64,000 nucleotides of DNA, taken from NCBI GenBank assembly GCA_020059465.1, contig JAGVBZ010000030.1, positions 1 through 64,000 of the forward strand, written 5' to 3'. The notes beneath the pieces were generated by a model that searched no databases, was not told where the DNA came from, and worked only from the letters and a program-made list of their open reading frames with translations. How positions within the stretch are numbered: the first letter of the stretch is position 1; each line of letters starts with the position of its first letter. The position numbers and the translations under genes are program-made. This DNA is from Brevinematales bacterium. Its GTDB lineage: Bacteria > Spirochaetota > Brevinematia > Brevinematales > GWF1-51-8. This document shows, piece by piece, positions 35,601-43,770 of the stretch.

Positions 35601-37759
35601 TACAGCCGGTTTTTATCGTCAGCATCCGTGTTTGATTCTATCAGTTCGGCGATAGTCTGGTGAATCTTTTTTCGTTCGCCGGGGGGAATCTGTTCCTCAA
35701 ACACCTCCCTGACACGGTCGTGCACAAAAAGCACCACCCCTTTTTCGTTATAATCGTCGTCGAGAAGTCCCAGTTTTATCGCGTTATCGATCATCACGAC
35801 TATCTCTGTTTCCGTATAGTCCGGATCTAATACCTTCGCGAGTTTCAGGAGAAACCCGGTCTGGAATTTCCGGCCAATCAGCGAAGCCCATCGCAGGATA
35901 GACCGTTCCTTTTTATTCAGCAGTACGATTCGGTTAAAAATGATATCCAGCAGGGTCGAGGAAATCTGTATCCGGCCGATAGCCTCCCGGTCGAACACCC
36001 ATCGTCCGTTCTCGATCCTGATCGCGCGGTCGTCCGCCATCTGTTTGACGATCTCGATCGCGAAGAACGGGTTTCCTTTGCTTTTCGAATAAATGAGATT
36101 TATGATATCTTCGATATTCTCGGGGCGGTCGGACAGCATCCCGCAGGTTATTTTTTCTATCTCCAAACGCGATAACGCCCTAAGCTGAACAGCTTCCAGC
36201 GGCAATTGGTTCTCATACGATTCCCGGATGATCTGATACAGCCGGTGCCCTGCGGGAATGTCGTTGACACGGTAGTTCGCTATCAGGAGGAGTTTGGAGT
36301 TTCTCAGCTCTTTCTGCATCTCCTCGATCAGCATCAGCGTACCGTCGTCGGCAAGATGCAGGTCTTCAATAATCAGAACCAGCCCGTTTTCGATCTCGGC
36401 GAGAGTGCGGAAGAAACGCGATAACTCCATCAGGAAGCGCATATTTTCACGGATAGGTTCGAGTTCCACCAACGGAGGGCATTTGCCGATAATCTCGGCC
36501 AATTCCGGCTTCATTTTCAGGACAAGCCCGCCCAGATCGCCCGACGCCTCTTTGATCGTCTTCCTTACAGCTTCCTGCTTCTCGGGCTTATAATTTGCGA
36601 AAAGATTCAGGTAATGGTTCAGGCTGTCCTTGAACGGTTTATAAGGGGTCTTACTCAGCCCGGAAAAACACCTGCCCTCAAGATATACTCCCTCGCTGCG
36701 GATCACCTGCTTCCGGAACTCCTCAATAAGGCGGGTCTTTCCCGCGCCGGCTTCCCCGCTGATCAATACCAGGCTTCCTTCACCCTGCAGCGACCGTTCA
36801 TACTTAACTTTGAGATTCTCCATTTCATCGTCACGGCCGATCATATATGTCCGTTGATTCAGCCTAACGACGCGGTCTTCCCCTCCGATTTCAAATCCGT
36901 CCTCCCCTTCGAGAAACTTCCGGAGGTCGCCGCATAACCCGTGCGAACTCTGGTATCGCTTCTCAGGTTCCTTCTCGAGCAGCTTATTGATAATCTTTTC
37001 GATAATTGCGGGAATGTTTTTAATATATTTCGACAACGGCGGCGGCGGGGTGGCGATATGCTGGTGCATCAGCCCCAGAACATTATCGGCTTGAAACGGG
37101 AGCACGCCGGATAGAAGCTGATAGAACACCACACCGAGCGAATAGAGGTCGCTGCGTTCGTCCACCTTCTGCTTGATCATTCCGCTCTGTTCGGGAGACA
37201 TATAGCTGAATGTTCCCGCGATATCGTCCGAACTTTTTATATCGTTGAAGTCCTTGATCTGGGCAAGGCCGAAATCGATCAGCTTAACTTTTTTATCAAC
37301 CGCGTCTTTCTTTTTTATTTCAAATACCATGATATTTCCGGGCTTGATATCGCGGTGAAGAATCCCCTTCCCGTGGATATACTCCAATGCCTGGGCGAGC
37401 TGATATGCAAAGGATACGCTTTCATCGAGAGTGAAACGCATACCGGATTTAAGAAATTCGTGCAGACTCTTGCCGTCGATAAATTCCATGATAAGAAAAT
37501 GGTAGCCGTCCTCTTCCCCGATATCGAAAACATCGACAATACTGGGATGACGCAGTTTCGATACGGCGGTGGCTTCGGAATGAAAACGGATATAGTCCTC
37601 GGTCCTGACTGATGTTATATTGGATTTGAGTATCTTTGCGATCACCTTCCGGTTCTGCTTGTCTAAATCGGACGCGAGATAGACATAACTCATCCCGCCC
37701 TCGCCGATTCTGCCGGTCATCTGATACCGTTTCTGAAGGATTTTCCCGGACAAGTCCAA
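32618..37759 (-). CDS. Ser/Thr kinase - AAA ATPase - TPR - GAF - PP2C (SpoIIE) signalling protein
   Basis: 1713 residues. The N-terminal Hanks kinase (about 11-275) has glycine loop GEGGMSYV, K42, HRDIKPGN (135-142), DFG (162-164) and SPEQ. A PknK/MalT-like ATPase follows, with Walker A GEAGAGKT (335-342) and Walker B-like LVLIIEDLHLAD. A long helical TPR-like region covers roughly 720-1250. Then come a GAF domain (IGVCYLDNPLSSSVFSRDD), a coiled linker and a C-terminal PP2C/SpoIIE phosphatase with SEVGGDIYD, LADATGHG, FFSGIICDI, ASAGHPDQF, ILFTDGLFEEF and RNDDLIII. All catalytic Asp positions I can place are present in both enzymes. It likely integrates signals and controls a partner by reversible phosphorylation. 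No anti-sigma or STAS gene is adjacent. Confidence 0.9.
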   Translation of the reverse strand: MDLSGKILQKRYQMTGRIGEGGMSYVYLASDLDKQNRKVIAKILKSNITSVRTEDYIRFHSEATAVSKLRHPSIVDVFDIGEEDGYHFLIMEFIDGKSLHEFLKSGMRFTLDESVSFAYQLAQALEYIHGKGILHRDIKPGNIMVFEIKKKDAVDKKVKLIDFGLAQIKDFNDIKSSDDIAGTFSYMSPEQSGMIKQKVDERSDLYSLGVVFYQLLSGVLPFQADNVLGLMHQHIATPPPPLSKYIKNIPAIIEKIINKLLEKEPEKRYQSSHGLCGDLRKFLEGEDGFEIGGEDRVVRLNQRTYMIGRDDEMENLKVKYERSLQGEGSLVLISGEAGAGKTRLIEEFRKQVIRSEGVYLEGRCFSGLSKTPYKPFKDSLNHYLNLFANYKPEKQEAVRKTIKEASGDLGGLVLKMKPELAEIIGKCPPLVELEPIRENMRFLMELSRFFRTLAEIENGLVLIIEDLHLADDGTLMLIEEMQKELRNSKLLLIANYRVNDIPAGHRLYQIIRESYENQLPLEAVQLRALSRLEIEKITCGMLSDRPENIEDIINLIYSKSKGNPFFAIEIVKQMADDRAIRIENGRWVFDREAIGRIQISSTLLDIIFNRIVLLNKKERSILRWASLIGRKFQTGFLLKLAKVLDPDYTETEIVVMIDNAIKLGLLDDDYNEKGVVLFVHDRVREVFEEQIPPGERKKIHQTIAELIESNTDADDKNRLYELANHYYYSDCWDKVLEYLIPAAEQARDNFANEDAIRYYRMAQELMENAGLRESGPWLGVRINQGKLTLNIGRYDDSIAIFQSVLPLLESQLEKAKIYREICTAYLKKGDKAKCEENGKLGLNLLGEYLPIKKQGVFLSIIAEFIKRSFQDLFPFLYRNRDKRYRTNQARYEKDRLIVWFYITLNWIYIINDLDKFIRCSIRMYNIAESRLGKSKELGMSMGAYASLIMAIPFFRTSLKIHLKALKIRKELKDDWGISQSLQWIGYCYQWMGEFQESQKYFKQARQGFSRIGDIWEQGITEGGMDMNCIYLAEYDESIEYMHSYLKINEYSKNYFGLSSVYVDYMWMNNERGDFVLANVWSEKCHKLLTDYPIPLSICNYHMYCGEQSLMREDFPDAVKHLEEAKLVHENNSLMDQYVNQLYPDLAEAYLGMYFIEPNKNLKKRYMHLACSTNKTALKKNRKWVSHIGKTFRIQGKILAVGGKLGAAEKYFQKAVKWDSDLGRNFELGRDFLDYGIFLRNTGRIRESRAKLESAYRLFRSAHSREYALKAGDLLGIREESTGTMEKFQAKQRLTSIMRMIQNISSILNLDSLIETIVMRMIEYTGAQRGIIFLKNPHTGELEVKAMKHMDGMNDILFSSHVVRQVFQKGESMITGNAAQDEAFYEFMSVVNFHLKSILCAPIKLHDQIIGVCYLDNPLSSSVFSRDDIELIEVILNQAAIAIENANMYTLLESRVNQRTNELNLAYDIIKQDLRLAKRVQESLLPSETLNIPGIDYYIDYSPMSEVGGDIYDLYPMDDGVLRIFLADATGHGVQAALMTMLIRSEYEQLKSTVSDPAEILEIMNSEIYNTYRTLTVFFSGIICDIHINKKKIVYASAGHPDQFILSGKKLHYLKSTGKLCGSMADVRYSQAEVKFGKSDKLILFTDGLFEEFNAEGKELGFDKLSLLAESVAEIALGQPVKWFCNQLMGIMERHLAGNPRNDDLIIIGIESLK

Positions 37760-37825
37760 CTCTTACCCCCAATCGAATAAATGATATAACCGAAATATTT
37801 TAAATGAAATGCTTAAAAATGTCTA

Positions 37826-38437
37826 TTACGAATTCATTATTCTGTGAATTCCTTCCCAAACCAGTCTGCCCGCAAAAAACAAAAGAACCAATCCGAGCGA
37901 ACGGAGCACCCATTTGTACCCATTGCTCTTTGTCAGCCCCTTAAAACGGTCGGCAAGCAGTATGACAGTTATCCCGCCTCCTAAAAAAGAGGCGTAGAGC
38001 GCGACTATAAACCCCGCTCCCCAAAAAATACCCTTGTTCCACAACGTAATGAATCCCGGCCCGCCGATTGTCATCCAGAAAATATACACGTTGGGATTCA
38101 TAAAATTAGTGATAATTCCCTTCTTCAGCGACATCGGCTCTTTTTTTTCACTCTCCTCGCGTTTCGCCGGAATAAAATTCCTCACCGCGCGAAAAACAAG
38201 ATACGCCGCCCCGATAAACGAAATAACCGCCAGTACGATATTCGAATAGGCCAGGCTGGACAATAACAAAATTGATACCGTCGCAATCGGAATATCTGTC
38301 ACAAACGGGGCGAGCAGGGTCTTGATTCCCTCGTTCCGGTGATGCGCTACCGTCTGCGATATAGCGAGGGTAAGCAGCGGCCCCGGCGTGATACCGGCGA
38401 CCAGTCCGATCAGGGCGATCTGCAGTATTTCTATCAT
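37826..38437 (-). CDS. LysE-family amino-acid exporter
   Basis: 203 residues, about six membrane helices. The family signature is at the start: ALIGLVAGITPGPLLTLAIS. Later segments FMNPNVYIFWMTIGGPGFI and KWVLRSLGLVLLFFAGRLVWEG fit LysE/RhtB exporters of amino acids or small metabolites. It is the last gene of a four-gene minus-strand operon, 3 bases after the HAD phosphatase stop. Confidence 0.85.
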   Translation of the reverse strand: MIEILQIALIGLVAGITPGPLLTLAISQTVAHHRNEGIKTLLAPFVTDIPIATVSILLLSSLAYSNIVLAVISFIGAAYLVFRAVRNFIPAKREESEKKEPMSLKKGIITNFMNPNVYIFWMTIGGPGFITLWNKGIFWGAGFIVALYASFLGGGITVILLADRFKGLTKSNGYKWVLRSLGLVLLFFAGRLVWEGIHRIMNS

Positions 38438-38440
38438 CGT

Positions 38441-39109
38441 CTACCCTGCTGTCAGAATACGCAGTACATCGGGGGGACTTTCCGCGATCGCCTTAGCCCC
38501 TGCGGACTCGAGTTCCGCGCGTGTCCGGAAACCCCATGCCGCCCCTACGGGAAACATGCCCGCGGAAACCGCGGTACGCATATCCGTATTCGTATCGCCG
38601 AGATAGAGTATCTCATCGGGCGGTATTTCCAGTTCGTCCGCGATACGGAGCGCTCCGGCAGGGTCGGGCTTGACCGGAATCCCCGGCGGATCCGCACCGT
38701 ACACTCGATCGAATTCCCAGCGCGATAGAAGCTTCTTCACTACGAACAGCGTAGGCATACTCGGTTTATTGGAAAGTATTGCTTTTTTAATACCCATATT
38801 CGTCAGGCTGTCGAGAAGTCCGGGGATACCGTCGTACGGACGGGTCTTTTCGCTCAAACGGCGGTCGTATTCTTTTGCCATCAGCGCAACGCATTCGGCG
38901 ATTATTTCCGGCGTACGGGCGTCTTCCGGCAGTACCCGTTCGGCAAACTTCCGCGCCCCGTCACCCACAAAGTAACGGAAGGAGTCGCGGGGATGTCCGG
39001 GATAACCCATCAGCGCGAGCACGGCGTTCATCCAATCCGCGAGGTCGTCGAGGGTATCCAGCAGGGTACCGTCGAGGTCGAATATGACCGCCCTGTACTT
39101 CGCCGGCAT
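38441..39109 (-). CDS. HAD-family phosphatase (phosphoglycolate phosphatase-like)
   Basis: 222 residues from the ATG at 39109. The track ORF begins 162 codons earlier, but that part is the dgkA gene in another frame. HAD motifs: VIFDLDGTLLDT (nucleophile Asp), AILSNKPS (motif II), KPDPAGAL (motif III Lys) and ILYLGDTNTDMRTA (motif IV), with a helical cap between. This is typical of Gph-type enzymes hydrolysing 2-phosphoglycolate or similar. Start and dgkA stop overlap as TGATG, so translation is coupled. Confidence 0.88.
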   Translation of the reverse strand: MPAKYRAVIFDLDGTLLDTLDDLADWMNAVLALMGYPGHPRDSFRYFVGDGARKFAERVLPEDARTPEIIAECVALMAKEYDRRLSEKTRPYDGIPGLLDSLTNMGIKKAILSNKPSMPTLFVVKKLLSRWEFDRVYGADPPGIPVKPDPAGALRIADELEIPPDEILYLGDTNTDMRTAVSAGMFPVGAAWGFRTRAELESAGAKAIAESPPDVLRILTAG

Positions 39110-39486
39110 CAGGATTGTCCCATCAGCACGCGGAGTTTCTCCCAAAGCGGAGGCCCGAGAATGATTATACCGATAATCGCGGAGAGCAGCGCGCCCATCA
39201 GAACCGCTCCTGCGTAGATATCCTTTACCTTTCCCGCCTCCTCGTGGTATTCGGGGGAGACATGGTCCACCAGAGCTTCGATACCGGTATTCATCATTTC
39301 GAGGATGATAACGAAAAAGAACAGGATCAGGACGATGATGAAATCCAGCACCGGGACAGCCAGCCAGAAACAAAGCGCTATCGCCGCCGCGCCGATAACA
39401 AGCTGCACCCAGATATTCCGGTGCCCCCGGAGACTCAGCAGGATACCCCGGAACGCGAAAACAAAACTCATCAGAAAACGCTTCAT
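39109..39486 (-). CDS. dgkA: Diacylglycerol/undecaprenol kinase
   Basis: 125 residues with three membrane helices. The conserved core EMMNTGIEALVDHVSPEYHEEAGKVKDIYAGAVLM holds the catalytic Glu and metal-binding residues of the DgkA family. N-terminal SFVFAFRGILLSLRGHRNIW fits the amphipathic surface helix. It phosphorylates a lipid alcohol at the inner membrane, recycling diacylglycerol or undecaprenol. It overlaps both neighbours by a few bases and is the second gene of the operon. Confidence 0.9.
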   Translation of the reverse strand: MKRFLMSFVFAFRGILLSLRGHRNIWVQLVIGAAAIALCFWLAVPVLDFIIVLILFFFVIILEMMNTGIEALVDHVSPEYHEEAGKVKDIYAGAVLMGALLSAIIGIIILGPPLWEKLRVLMGQS

Positions 39487-39779
39487 AACTCAGTCCTTTC
39501 GGTAGGGTATGTTCTGTCTTTCCAGTTCCACCATTTAAGCATATCAGGGTCATGCGCCGTTTCGCTCGCGAAACACACCGCGCACCGGAACACATACAGG
39601 ACGCACCTGTCCTGCCGCGTACCCGTCAATTCGCAAAGTCTCAGATACATTTCCATCGGGTCGCCATCCTTCAGGTCTGCGACATGCGCGAATCCGAGGA
39701 GGCGCAGGTTTTTTGCGAGACTTTTCCCGATACCGGGTATAACCGTCAACTCGTCCGCTGCGGATTTTTTCCGGCGCAT
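39483..39779 (-). CDS. Helix-hairpin-helix (Cdd1/pathogenicity locus-like) protein
   Basis: 98 residues from the ATG at 39779, which has CGGAG eight bases upstream. The track start at 39830 has no ribosome-binding site and overlaps the cdaA promoter. The core is an HhH motif (LTVIPGIGKSLAKNLRLLGFAHVADLKD), followed by the Cdd1 pattern MYLRLCELTGTRQDRCVLYVFRCAVCFA and WWNWKD. Members are small, found in many bacteria, probably nucleic-acid-binding and not understood. It leads the operon hhh-dgkA-HAD-lysE. Confidence 0.8.
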   Translation of the reverse strand: MRRKKSAADELTVIPGIGKSLAKNLRLLGFAHVADLKDGDPMEMYLRLCELTGTRQDRCVLYVFRCAVCFASETAHDPDMLKWWNWKDRTYPTERTEL

Positions 39780-39809
39780 CACGGCATCTCCGAATATTTT
39801 ATGAAATCT

Positions 39810-39838
39810 TTGGGAAAACCGGAATTTCATGTTATAAT
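39810..39838 (+). promoter_or_regulatory. Promoter of cdaA-cdaR
   Basis: TTGGGA (39810-39815), 17 nt, TATAAT (39833-39838). Start is expected near 39845, about 58 nt before the cdaA ATG. It faces away from the hhh operon. Confidence 0.55.
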
Positions 39839-39902
39839 CTTCTATTACATATTATAAACTTAAAAACCGAAAATAGAAATATATTATCGAAAAGGCGCGC
39901 AG

Positions 39903-40670
39903 ATGGAATATTTACTGAATATACCCATCGTCCAGTTTTTTATCAACGCGATCGACATACTGGCGGTAGCATACTTTATCTATTTCCTGTACACCCTTTT
40001 CGAGGACACGAACTCCATCACTATCCTGAAGGGATTTATAGTCATTATCGCCATCAGTATTATCGCCAATATTTCCGGATTAAATACTCTTGCATGGCTG
40101 TTCAAATATGTCATCACCTACGGGGTCATCCTGATCGTCGTGCTGTTCCAGCCGGAAATCCGGCGGCTTCTGTCGCGTGTCGGGCGAAGCGGTCTCGGCG
40201 CGATTAAGGGGAAAATCACCGAAGAAGCGCTGATGGAGCTTTCCCGCACCATTATCATGCTGTCCGAAGATAAGATCGGCGCGCTTATAATCTTCGAGCG
40301 GAATGTAGGACTCCGCGACCTGATCGAGGAATCGGTCAAGCTCGACGCGCTTATTCAAACCGACCTGATCATCTCCATCTTCTATAAAGGGAATGTCCTG
40401 CATGACGGCGCGCTGATTGTCGAGGGAGATAAGCTGATCGCCGCGAGAGTGATTATCCCCGGCGTCATCGTAGAGGCGTTCAAGACGAAGAAGCGGCTGG
40501 GCACCCGGCATCGCGCCGGTGTCGCCATCACTGTGGATACCGACGCGATCTCGATCATAGTATCGGAGGAGAACGGTAAAATTTCTCTCGCGCATAACGG
40601 AAAACTGGAGTATGATATTCCCGCTGAAAAATTTTCAAGGAGATTGAATGAAATCCTCAGTGTGGACTAA
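39903..40670 (+). CDS. cdaA: Diadenylate cyclase CdaA
   Basis: 255 residues. Three N-terminal membrane helices (about 10-80) precede the DAC domain. Catalytic motifs are HDGALIV (DGA) and GTRHRAGVAI (RHR), with NVGLRDLIEESVKLDALI between. It makes the second messenger c-di-AMP from two ATP at the inner membrane. It overlaps cdaR by 23 bases, the usual partnership. The normal third member GlmM is not next to them. Length and domain order are standard. Confidence 0.95.
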   Translation: MEYLLNIPIVQFFINAIDILAVAYFIYFLYTLFEDTNSITILKGFIVIIAISIIANISGLNTLAWLFKYVITYGVILIVVLFQPEIRRLLSRVGRSGLGAIKGKITEEALMELSRTIIMLSEDKIGALIIFERNVGLRDLIEESVKLDALIQTDLIISIFYKGNVLHDGALIVEGDKLIAARVIIPGVIVEAFKTKKRLGTRHRAGVAITVDTDAISIIVSEENGKISLAHNGKLEYDIPAEKFSRRLNEILSVD

Positions 40671-41586
40671 AATCAAATACTTCCTGACTCACAATTGGGT
40701 GCAGAAACTCGTTTCAATCCTTTTAGCGACAGGAATATGGTATTATGTCAATTCGCTCGAACTGACCGAAAACACGCTCAATCTTCCAATCGCGTTCGTC
40801 AATCTTCCGCCGGATCTGGTGATCGTATCCAGTTCCGACACCATCGCGGAGCTGTCCGTGAACGCCCGCAAGAATATCATGAAAAACAGTTCGCTCCTGA
40901 AAGAGATTAACCCGTATGTCGATCTGACAAACGCGCGGATCGGGGAATACGAATATAAAATATCCGTCAACCTCACCAATCCCGACCTGCAGTTCCAGGT
41001 CAATCTGAAAAAACAGTACGTTACGTTAAAAATCGACCATCTGGATATAGTCAACCTTCCGATAAAGCCGAAGATTATCGGGCAGGTTTCCGACGGGTTT
41101 GTCGTCGAAAGTATCGTCCTGAATACGAACGACGCCGTTGTCCACGGGGCTTCCGAAGCGTTCAAAGACCTGCAGTATATCGAGACCGGGCCTATCGATA
41201 TCAGCGGGATAACAAACAATATCGAGAAAATAGTGAGACTGACCCTGCCTATGTCGGTAATCCTTGTCAAACCGTCCGAAGTGCTGGTCGTCATCCAGAT
41301 TCAGGAGAAACGGCTGACCCGCGAGGAAGTATTCCCCGTCAAGCTGAACAATCTCGCGCCCGGATACTCGACCCCGCAGTCGCCGCAGGTGTTCCTGATC
41401 CTGAACATCCCCGGCAGCCTGCTGTCCAGCTATAAGGAAAAAGTATCCGTATCGGTGGACTGCATTTCAGTAGAATCTCCCGGCGCATATACCCTCCCCC
41501 TTACAATCGACGCTCCAAAGGGTATCCAGATAGTGAATAAGATCAAGTACCTCAACATACCCTTCGTATTCTCGTCCACTAACTGA
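40648..41586 (+). CDS. cdaR: YbbR-domain protein, CdaA regulator
   Basis: 312 residues. A single N-terminal membrane anchor, NWVQKLVSILLATGIWYYVNS, is the classic YbbR opening. About three YbbR repeats follow outside the membrane (ELTENTLNLPIAFVNLPPDL, IDHLDIVNLPIKPKIIGQVSDG, EKRLTREEVFPVKLNNLAPGY). CdaR modulates CdaA activity from the outer face of the inner membrane. AAGGAG lies inside cdaA ahead of the ATG, so the genes are coupled. Confidence 0.9.
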   Translation: MKSSVWTKIKYFLTHNWVQKLVSILLATGIWYYVNSLELTENTLNLPIAFVNLPPDLVIVSSSDTIAELSVNARKNIMKNSSLLKEINPYVDLTNARIGEYEYKISVNLTNPDLQFQVNLKKQYVTLKIDHLDIVNLPIKPKIIGQVSDGFVVESIVLNTNDAVVHGASEAFKDLQYIETGPIDISGITNNIEKIVRLTLPMSVILVKPSEVLVVIQIQEKRLTREEVFPVKLNNLAPGYSTPQSPQVFLILNIPGSLLSSYKEKVSVSVDCISVESPGAYTLPLTIDAPKGIQIVNKIKYLNIPFVFSSTN

Positions 41587-41593
41587 CCTCTGT

Positions 41594-41622
41594 TTGACAT
41601 TTTCCGCGTCAGGGTTTATATT
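41594..41622 (+). promoter_or_regulatory. Promoter of the PP-loop gene
   Basis: TTGACA (41594-41599), 17 nt, TATATT (41617-41622), immediately after the cdaR stop. TTGGAGGGCG precedes the ATG at 41660. Confidence 0.75.
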
Positions 41623-41659
41623 TATCCCTATTTATTTTCCATGATTTGGAGGGCGCGTT

Positions 41660-42739
41660 ATGCGTGCAGTCGTACTGATTTCCGGGGGGCTTGATTCCAT
41701 GCTGGCGGTCAAACTGATCGAGGAACAGGGTATCGAACCGGTACTCGTTAATTTCGATATGGGGTTCAGCCAGGCCAAACTGCGCGAGAAAGTGCCGCAT
41801 AAACATCAGCGCGACCCCGGAACGAAAATACTCCGCGACCGGGGATACGCAGTAAACACCCTCGACGTACGTGAGGAATTTTTCCGCGACGTTATCCTCA
41901 ACCCCCAGCATGGGTACGGGAGTCAGGTCAACCCGTGCATCGATTGTAAAATCTTTTTCCAGAAAAAAGCGTACGAGTACGGGAAAACGGTCGGCGCGGA
42001 ATTTATCGTGACCGGCGAAGTCTTGAACCAGCGCCCGATGAGCCAGCGTAAATGCATCCTGTTTATGATAGAAAAAGCCGCCGGATTGAAGGGGCTTGTC
42101 GTACGTCCGCTCTCCGGGAGACTCCTTCCGCCGAGCGAACCCGAAAAGAATGGATGGATAGACCGGTCAAAGATGCTCGATATACAGGGGCGCGGACGTC
42201 TCCGCCAGATGGAACTTGCCAAGGGCTACGGTTTCGCCGATTTCGAGACCCCCGCCGGCGGATGTTTCCTGACCGAGGAAGAGATGGCGGCCCGCATCTT
42301 CGACCGGTTTACGCACGAGGGAAAGGAAACCGCGGATTTCAACGAGTACCAGCTTCTCAAGGTGGGCCACCAGTTCCGTTTTTCGCCGGGCTGCACGATG
42401 GTCACCGGCCGGAATTTTTACGAAAATCGATATATAGCGGAAATCGCGCCGTCGGTACGAAAGGTCGGGGTTCTGCTCGATACTCAGGATGTGCCCGGCC
42501 CGTTATCGTTCCTGATGGGAGCGGACTACGCCGAACATCTCGATCTCGCCATGCGGATCACCGCGCGCTACACCGATAAGAAAGGCACCGCGCCCGTCCG
42601 TATCCTCGATAAGTCCGGCGCTTTCATTGAGGAACGGATTTCCGAGGGCATCGACGACCGCGATTTCGCGGACTACCGCATCCTTCGGGAAAACCACCAG
42701 TTATGGAAAAATATAAGCGCAGGGAAAAATGAGAACTGA
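41660..42739 (+). CDS. PP-loop ATP pyrophosphatase, MnmA/ThiI-like tRNA thiolase
   Basis: 359 residues. The PP-loop VVLISGGLDSMLAVKLIEEQ starts the protein. Conserved features follow: QVNPCIDCKIFF, GAEFIVTGEVLNQRPMSQ, VRPLSGRLLPPSEPE, SKMLDIQGRGRLRQMELA and PAGGCFLTEEE. The CxxC in NPCIDCK and the Cys in GGCFL are candidate sulfur or Fe-S ligands. The pattern matches a family often annotated as tRNA 2-thiouridylase/ThiI-like, with a C-terminal region that I associate with DUF814. It probably activates an RNA base with ATP for sulfur transfer; the exact modification is unknown. It overlaps the radical-SAM gene by 11 bases. Confidence 0.75.
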   Translation: MRAVVLISGGLDSMLAVKLIEEQGIEPVLVNFDMGFSQAKLREKVPHKHQRDPGTKILRDRGYAVNTLDVREEFFRDVILNPQHGYGSQVNPCIDCKIFFQKKAYEYGKTVGAEFIVTGEVLNQRPMSQRKCILFMIEKAAGLKGLVVRPLSGRLLPPSEPEKNGWIDRSKMLDIQGRGRLRQMELAKGYGFADFETPAGGCFLTEEEMAARIFDRFTHEGKETADFNEYQLLKVGHQFRFSPGCTMVTGRNFYENRYIAEIAPSVRKVGVLLDTQDVPGPLSFLMGADYAEHLDLAMRITARYTDKKGTAPVRILDKSGAFIEERISEGIDDRDFADYRILRENHQLWKNISAGKNEN

Positions 42740-43646
42740 TAAGCTCGACAGAATAAAATATTTTCTCGAGAAGCATCAGGAGAATATTCGCTCGTGCAGG
42801 ATGTGCCCCCGCGCATGCGGGGTCGACCGTGCGAAGGAACTCGGCGAATGCGGCGAGGGGTTCGACCCGCGCATATCGAGCGCGAACCTGCATTACGGCG
42901 AAGAACCCCCCATCTCCGGGACTTCCGGGAGCGGCACCATCTTTTTCACCGGATGCAATCTCCATTGCCTATACTGCCAGAACTTCCCGATCAGCCAGCT
43001 TCACCGCGCGACAAAAACACTCGGCACGGAATCCCTCGCGGATACGATGCTTGCTCTGCAGAAACGCGGCGCGCATAATATCAACTTCGTCACACCGTCG
43101 CATTATGTCTATCAGGCGGTCGCCGCGCTCGGCGCCGCTGTCGAAAAAGGGCTGACTATCCCCGTCGTCTATAACACGTCGGGCTACGACAGCCTGCCGG
43201 TTATCCGCGACCTCGAAGGGATTGTCGATATCTATCTGCCCGATATGAAATATGTGTTCGACGATATCGCGGTCGAATACTCCTGCGCGCCGGACTACCC
43301 CCGGATCAACCGGAGCGTCCTGCTGGAGATGTACCGTCAGACCGGCCTGGAAATCGATGCCGACGATGCGGGAATCGCTAAGCGCGGGTTAATCATCCGC
43401 CACCTCGTCATCCCAGGAAATGTCGAAAACTCGAAAGAAGTGCTGAAATGGATCGCGGAGAACCTGTCTCCGGATATCCATCTCGCGCTCATGTCGCAGT
43501 ACTTCCCCGCCGACCGCGCGGCAAATCACCCTGTGATCGGCAGACGGCTGACTCAGGAGGAATACGACGAGGTGATCGGGTACGCCGACGGGCTTGGGTT
43601 CGAGAACGGCTGGTTCCAGGAACTCGAGGCACACGGCGGCTGCTGA
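42729..43646 (+). CDS. Radical-SAM protein of the PflX (COG1313) type
   Basis: 305 residues. The 4Fe-4S motif is TGCNLHCLYCQNFPISQ (CxxxCxxC). Upstream is a second Cys cluster, CRMCPRACGVDR plus GECGEG, typical of this group of pyruvate-formate-lyase-activase-like proteins. Later motifs: INFVTPSHYVYQ, PVVYNTSGYD, VDIYLPDMKY and HLVIPGNVENSKEVLKWI. The substrate is unknown. The start lies inside the PP-loop gene, so both are coupled, raising the possibility that they act on a common target. Confidence 0.82.
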   Translation: MRTDKLDRIKYFLEKHQENIRSCRMCPRACGVDRAKELGECGEGFDPRISSANLHYGEEPPISGTSGSGTIFFTGCNLHCLYCQNFPISQLHRATKTLGTESLADTMLALQKRGAHNINFVTPSHYVYQAVAALGAAVEKGLTIPVVYNTSGYDSLPVIRDLEGIVDIYLPDMKYVFDDIAVEYSCAPDYPRINRSVLLEMYRQTGLEIDADDAGIAKRGLIIRHLVIPGNVENSKEVLKWIAENLSPDIHLALMSQYFPADRAANHPVIGRRLTQEEYDEVIGYADGLGFENGWFQELEAHGGC

Positions 43647-43650
43647 CATT

Positions 43651-43709
43651 GCATGCCGGCTAATCCCGATATCTGAAGATTAGATATAAAGAGACATCAG
43701 CCCGTGATG
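43651..43709 (+). repeat. Dispersed palindromic repeat R1, copy C
   Basis: GCATGCCGGCTAATCCCGATATC, a variable middle with an ATATCT/AGATAT hairpin, then CAGCCCGTGATG. CATTGCATG at the left edge matches copy D. It sits just after the radical-SAM stop. A CTGAGCGAAGTCGAAG motif follows at 43720-43735. Confidence 0.65.
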
Positions 43710-43770
43710 GAATTGTCGGCTGAGCGAAGTCGAAGCTCCGGCAGACGGTTACATATAGAGGAGGAGATCG

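Noticed and set aside
38441-39595. 384-codon version of the HAD phosphatase
   Set aside because: The first 162 codons overlap dgkA in another frame. The HAD fold starts at MPAKYRAVIFDLDG, where the TGATG overlap with dgkA also points.
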